NCBI GenBank assembly: GCA_001873365.1
Contig: MNYZ01000107.1
Span: forward strand, 47,032-111,031
Length of the DNA stretch: 64,000 nucleotides
Direction: 5' to 3'
From: Oscillatoriales cyanobacterium CG2_30_40_61
GTDB lineage: Bacteria > Cyanobacteriota > Cyanobacteriia > Cyanobacteriales > Microcoleaceae
Shown here: positions 61,891-64,000 of the stretch, one piece after another
Numbering within the stretch: the first letter of the stretch is position 1
How the letters are laid out: every line of letters starts with the position of its first letter
Translations under genes and position numbers: made by a program
The notes under the pieces: generated by a model
Database searches by the model: none
The model's input: the letters and a program-made list of their open reading frames with translations, nothing else
What the model was told of the DNA's origin: nothing

Positions 61891-62050
61891 ACTCCCACAA
61901 AATCACAGCAAAATATTATTCTAATTCAACAGATCCATTTTAATCATCCAAAATTTCCTAAATAATACTTCTGAGTTATTTAAAATTAGATTCTCAAGCT
62001 TGTGCTAAAATATAGGAGTTAATTCTCATCAATGGTAAAGCATTTCTCCG

Positions 62051-62093
62051 AAAAATATTAGGGAATAGGACACCGCCATATCCCCTAATATTT
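62051..62093 (-). terminator. Terminator of pgk
   Basis: On the minus strand AAATATTAGGG (62093-62083) pairs with CCCTAATATTT (62063-62053), an 11-bp perfect stem ending in TTTTT. It lies 20 bp after the pgk stop codon. Confidence 0.75.
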
Positions 62094-62113
62094 GATGTTA
62101 ACTAAAACCGCAA

Positions 62114-63313
62114 CTACGCATCATTTAACGCGGCAATTCCGGGTAATACTTTCCCTTCTAACAATTCCAAACTGGCACCGCCCCCAGTGGAAATATGGCT
62201 CATTTGTTCGCCTAAATGCAACTGTTCCACCGCAGCAACGGAGTCACCGCCACCGATAATTGTAATCGCGCCTTCTTTCGTTAAATCTGCTAAAGTTAAA
62301 GCGATCGCTTTGGTTCCAGCGGCAAATTTCTCGAACTCAAAAACCCCCATGGGGCCATTCCAAATCACCGTTTTACAATCGCCTAACGCTTCTTGGAAGA
62401 CTTTAATCGAATCAGGGCCAATATCTAACCCCATCCAACCATCAGGAATATCATTAATGCTAACGGTTTTTGCTTCGGCATCAGGAGCAAATTTATCAGC
62501 AACAATTACATCAGTAGGTAACAGGAAAGCCACCCCTTTTTCTTTAGCTTTGGCTTCCAATGCCCGGGCTAATTCCAGTTTATCTTCTTCCACTAAAGAA
62601 TTACCCACATTCAAACCACGAGCTTTATAGAAGGTGAAAATCATCCCACCACCTAACAGCAATTTATCGCATTTATCTAAAAGAGCTTCAATCACACCAA
62701 TTTTAGAAGACACTTTAGAACCACCCACAATAGCAGCTAAAGGCCGTTTAGGTTCTTCAATTGCTCCTTGTAAAAACTTGAGTTCTTTTTCAATTAAATA
62801 ACCCGCCACAGAAGGCAAATAATGGGTAACTCCTTCGGTGGAAGCATGGGCGCGGTGGGCGGTTCCAAAAGCATCATTAACGTATAAATCGGCAACAGCA
62901 GCTAATTTTTGCGCAAATTCAGGATTATTATTTTCCTCTTCGGCATAGAAACGGACGTTTTCTAATAATGCCACATCGCCATTTTGCAGTTCGGCAACCC
63001 CTTGGATAACTTCATCGCCAATACAATCGTCAAATTTTTTAACGGGTTGACCTAATAATTCCGATAACCGGACGGCGACGGGAGTTAAGCGCATGGACTC
63101 GTTAACTTCACCTTTGGGACGACCAAAGTGGCTGCTTAAAATCACCTTAGCGCCTTTAGAGGTTAAATCTTGAATCGTCGGCAGAGCTGCACGAATCCGT
63201 GTATCATCGGTAATTGAACCGTTATCTAGGGGAACATTAAAATCAACGCGGACTAATACCCGTTTCCCAGATAAATCTGATGCGGATAAATCTGCTACAG
63301 TTTTTTTTGACAC
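62114..63313 (-). CDS. pgk: Phosphoglycerate kinase
   Basis: The 399-residue enzyme interconverts 1,3-bisphosphoglycerate + ADP and 3-phosphoglycerate + ATP in the Calvin cycle and glycolysis. It has the N-terminal substrate domain ([22 protein letters not shown]), and the nucleotide-binding domain ([31 protein letters not shown]). The start ATG at 63313 is preceded by GGAGGAT. Length and motifs are normal, and it is a single-gene unit with a terminator. Confidence 0.98.
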   Translation of the reverse strand: MSKKTVADLSASDLSGKRVLVRVDFNVPLDNGSITDDTRIRAALPTIQDLTSKGAKVILSSHFGRPKGEVNESMRLTPVAVRLSELLGQPVKKFDDCIGDEVIQGVAELQNGDVALLENVRFYAEEENNNPEFAQKLAAVADLYVNDAFGTAHRAHASTEGVTHYLPSVAGYLIEKELKFLQGAIEEPKRPLAAIVGGSKVSSKIGVIEALLDKCDKLLLGGGMIFTFYKARGLNVGNSLVEEDKLELARALEAKAKEKGVAFLLPTDVIVADKFAPDAEAKTVSINDIPDGWMGLDIGPDSIKVFQEALGDCKTVIWNGPMGVFEFEKFAAGTKAIALTLADLTKEGAITIIGGGDSVAAVEQLHLGEQMSHISTGGGASLELLEGKVLPGIAALNDA

Positions 63314-63478
63314 AGGATAATCCTCCTAGGATGTGTTGTTGTCTAAATCAGATTAAATTTAGGTGACATCCGTTAGGTTTTGGACAGTTTAATCCTGTCT
63401 GTCAACCCAATCCGGTTTACCACCTAATCGTTCACAGTAAACATTCTACCTAAGTCCGCGTCTTGGAGATGCGCGATT

Positions 63479-63895
63479 ATGTTTAAAACCATTTTATTTG
63501 CTGTTGACCAAAGCCGTGAAGCCCACGAAGCGGCCGTAATTGTGACCAACCTGGTCAAAACCTTTGGGTCTAGTCTCCATGTTTTGGCGGTTGTGGAGCC
63601 CAATGCCGAGGTAGCCGAACCTCAACCCCATCCTGAACAAATGACGTCTCCCGAAGCGGTGGCGGACTTACTAAAACAGGCTCAAACCCTGTTTTCTAAG
63701 GATGGTATTGAGGCTAAAACCCTGGAAAGAGAGGGAAAACCCGCTTTTACGATTTGTGATGTTGCTGATGAAATTAATGCGGATTTAATTGTCATGGGGA
63801 GTCGAGGCATCGGTTTAACCGAAGAAGGAGCCGCCGATAGCGTTACCAACCGCGTAATTAATTTATCTCCCTGTCCCGTTTTAATTGTTCCTTAA
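63479..63895 (+). CDS. Universal stress protein (UspA family)
   Basis: The 138-residue single-domain protein has the Usp start FKTILFAVDQSREAHEA and the C-terminal nucleotide-binding segment LIVMGSRGIGL followed by VTNRVINLSPCPVLIV. The G-2x-G-9x-G-S/T ATP motif is altered in its middle (TEEGAADS), so ATP binding is uncertain. It is divergent from pgk. The ATG was chosen for the family N-terminus. Confidence 0.92.
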   Translation: MFKTILFAVDQSREAHEAAVIVTNLVKTFGSSLHVLAVVEPNAEVAEPQPHPEQMTSPEAVADLLKQAQTLFSKDGIEAKTLEREGKPAFTICDVADEINADLIVMGSRGIGLTEEGAADSVTNRVINLSPCPVLIVP

Positions 63896-63964
63896 GGGAG
63901 GGTGTTGATGGTTGATTGTTAAGCTGCCCATCTAAGAGAGTCCTAAAGGACTTACTACGGTGAG

Positions 63965-64000
63965 ACGCTCCCGGTGCCCCCCCCTGCTCCCCCTGCCCCC
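63965..64000. repeat. GC-rich CCCCTG low-complexity repeat at the window edge
   Basis: CTCCCGGTGCCCCCCCCTGC and on are of the same type as the array at 21731-21812. It continues beyond the window. Confidence 0.6.

Overview
The window reads as chromosomal DNA of a filamentous, AT-rich cyanobacterium, plausibly a Planktothrix/Oscillatoriales-type organism (inference). The evidence is many HIP1 octamers (GCGATCGC), the cytochrome b6f small subunit PetM, Ycf39 and Ycf23, cyanobacteria-restricted DUF families (DUF29, DUF2301, DUF2949, DUF561), the ferredoxin-dependent nitrate/nitrite reductases, and several dispersed palindromic repeat families. I found no rRNA, tRNA, CRISPR array, prophage or complete insertion sequence.

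Layout. 0-10 kb: the tail of a methyltransferase gene, a DUF29 gene, gcvP, a two-gene AAA ATPase/PIN-nuclease unit, an alpha/beta hydrolase, trpC, and an alanine/serine-glyoxylate aminotransferase. 10-14.4 kb: DUF2949, a 0.67 kb gene-free stretch, a DUF192 lipoprotein, an NblR-like response regulator, NAD kinase and Ycf39. 14.5-30.3 kb is an accessory zone. It holds a ribbon-helix-helix antitoxin-like gene with a partner broken by UGA, a toxin/immunity-like pair, a dead antitoxin/RelE remnant, a Ser/Thr kinase-RDD plus RDD-PDZ pair, and two STAND ATPases, one truncated and one split by a UGA. It also contains petM, a cupin, a PHP phosphoesterase, and a histidine kinase and diguanylate cyclase that share one N-terminal domain. 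30.5-32.4 kb: an RTX-repeat protein and an Asn-rich secreted repeat protein.

32.5-43.1 kb is the nitrate assimilation operon on the minus strand, transcribed nirA-nrtA-nrtB-nrtC-nrtD-narB from a textbook NtcA-activated promoter at about 43.1 kb. Nitrate is imported by NrtABCD, reduced to nitrite by NarB and to ammonium by NirA, both using ferredoxin. A cytosine-deaminase-like amidohydrolase lies divergently behind a MITE. 44.9-49.7 kb: DUF2301, an acidic hypothetical protein, Ycf23, a creatininase-family enzyme, DUF456 and an M48 protease lipoprotein. 49.8-55.7 kb is the respiratory terminal-oxidase locus: ctaB and ctaA (heme A synthesis) face ctaC-ctaD-ctaE (aa3-type cytochrome c oxidase). 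55.9-60 kb: a protein with SxxK/SxN motifs and an nSTAND1-type NTPase. 60-64 kb: a two-domain aspartic protease coupled to YebC, pgk and a universal stress protein.

Most unusual signals: (1) the two STAND genes with N-terminal HTH-like domains each carry an array of short direct repeats just upstream of a -10 element, with a different motif for each gene; (2) a PIN nuclease translationally coupled to an AAA15-like ATPase, a possible defence unit; (3) NrtD fused to a membrane anchor, a mucin-like linker and an extra C-terminal domain; (4) four unrelated proteins whose C-terminal tails are written by the same intergenic repeat; (5) several genes disabled by stop codons or truncation between 14.5 and 30 kb.
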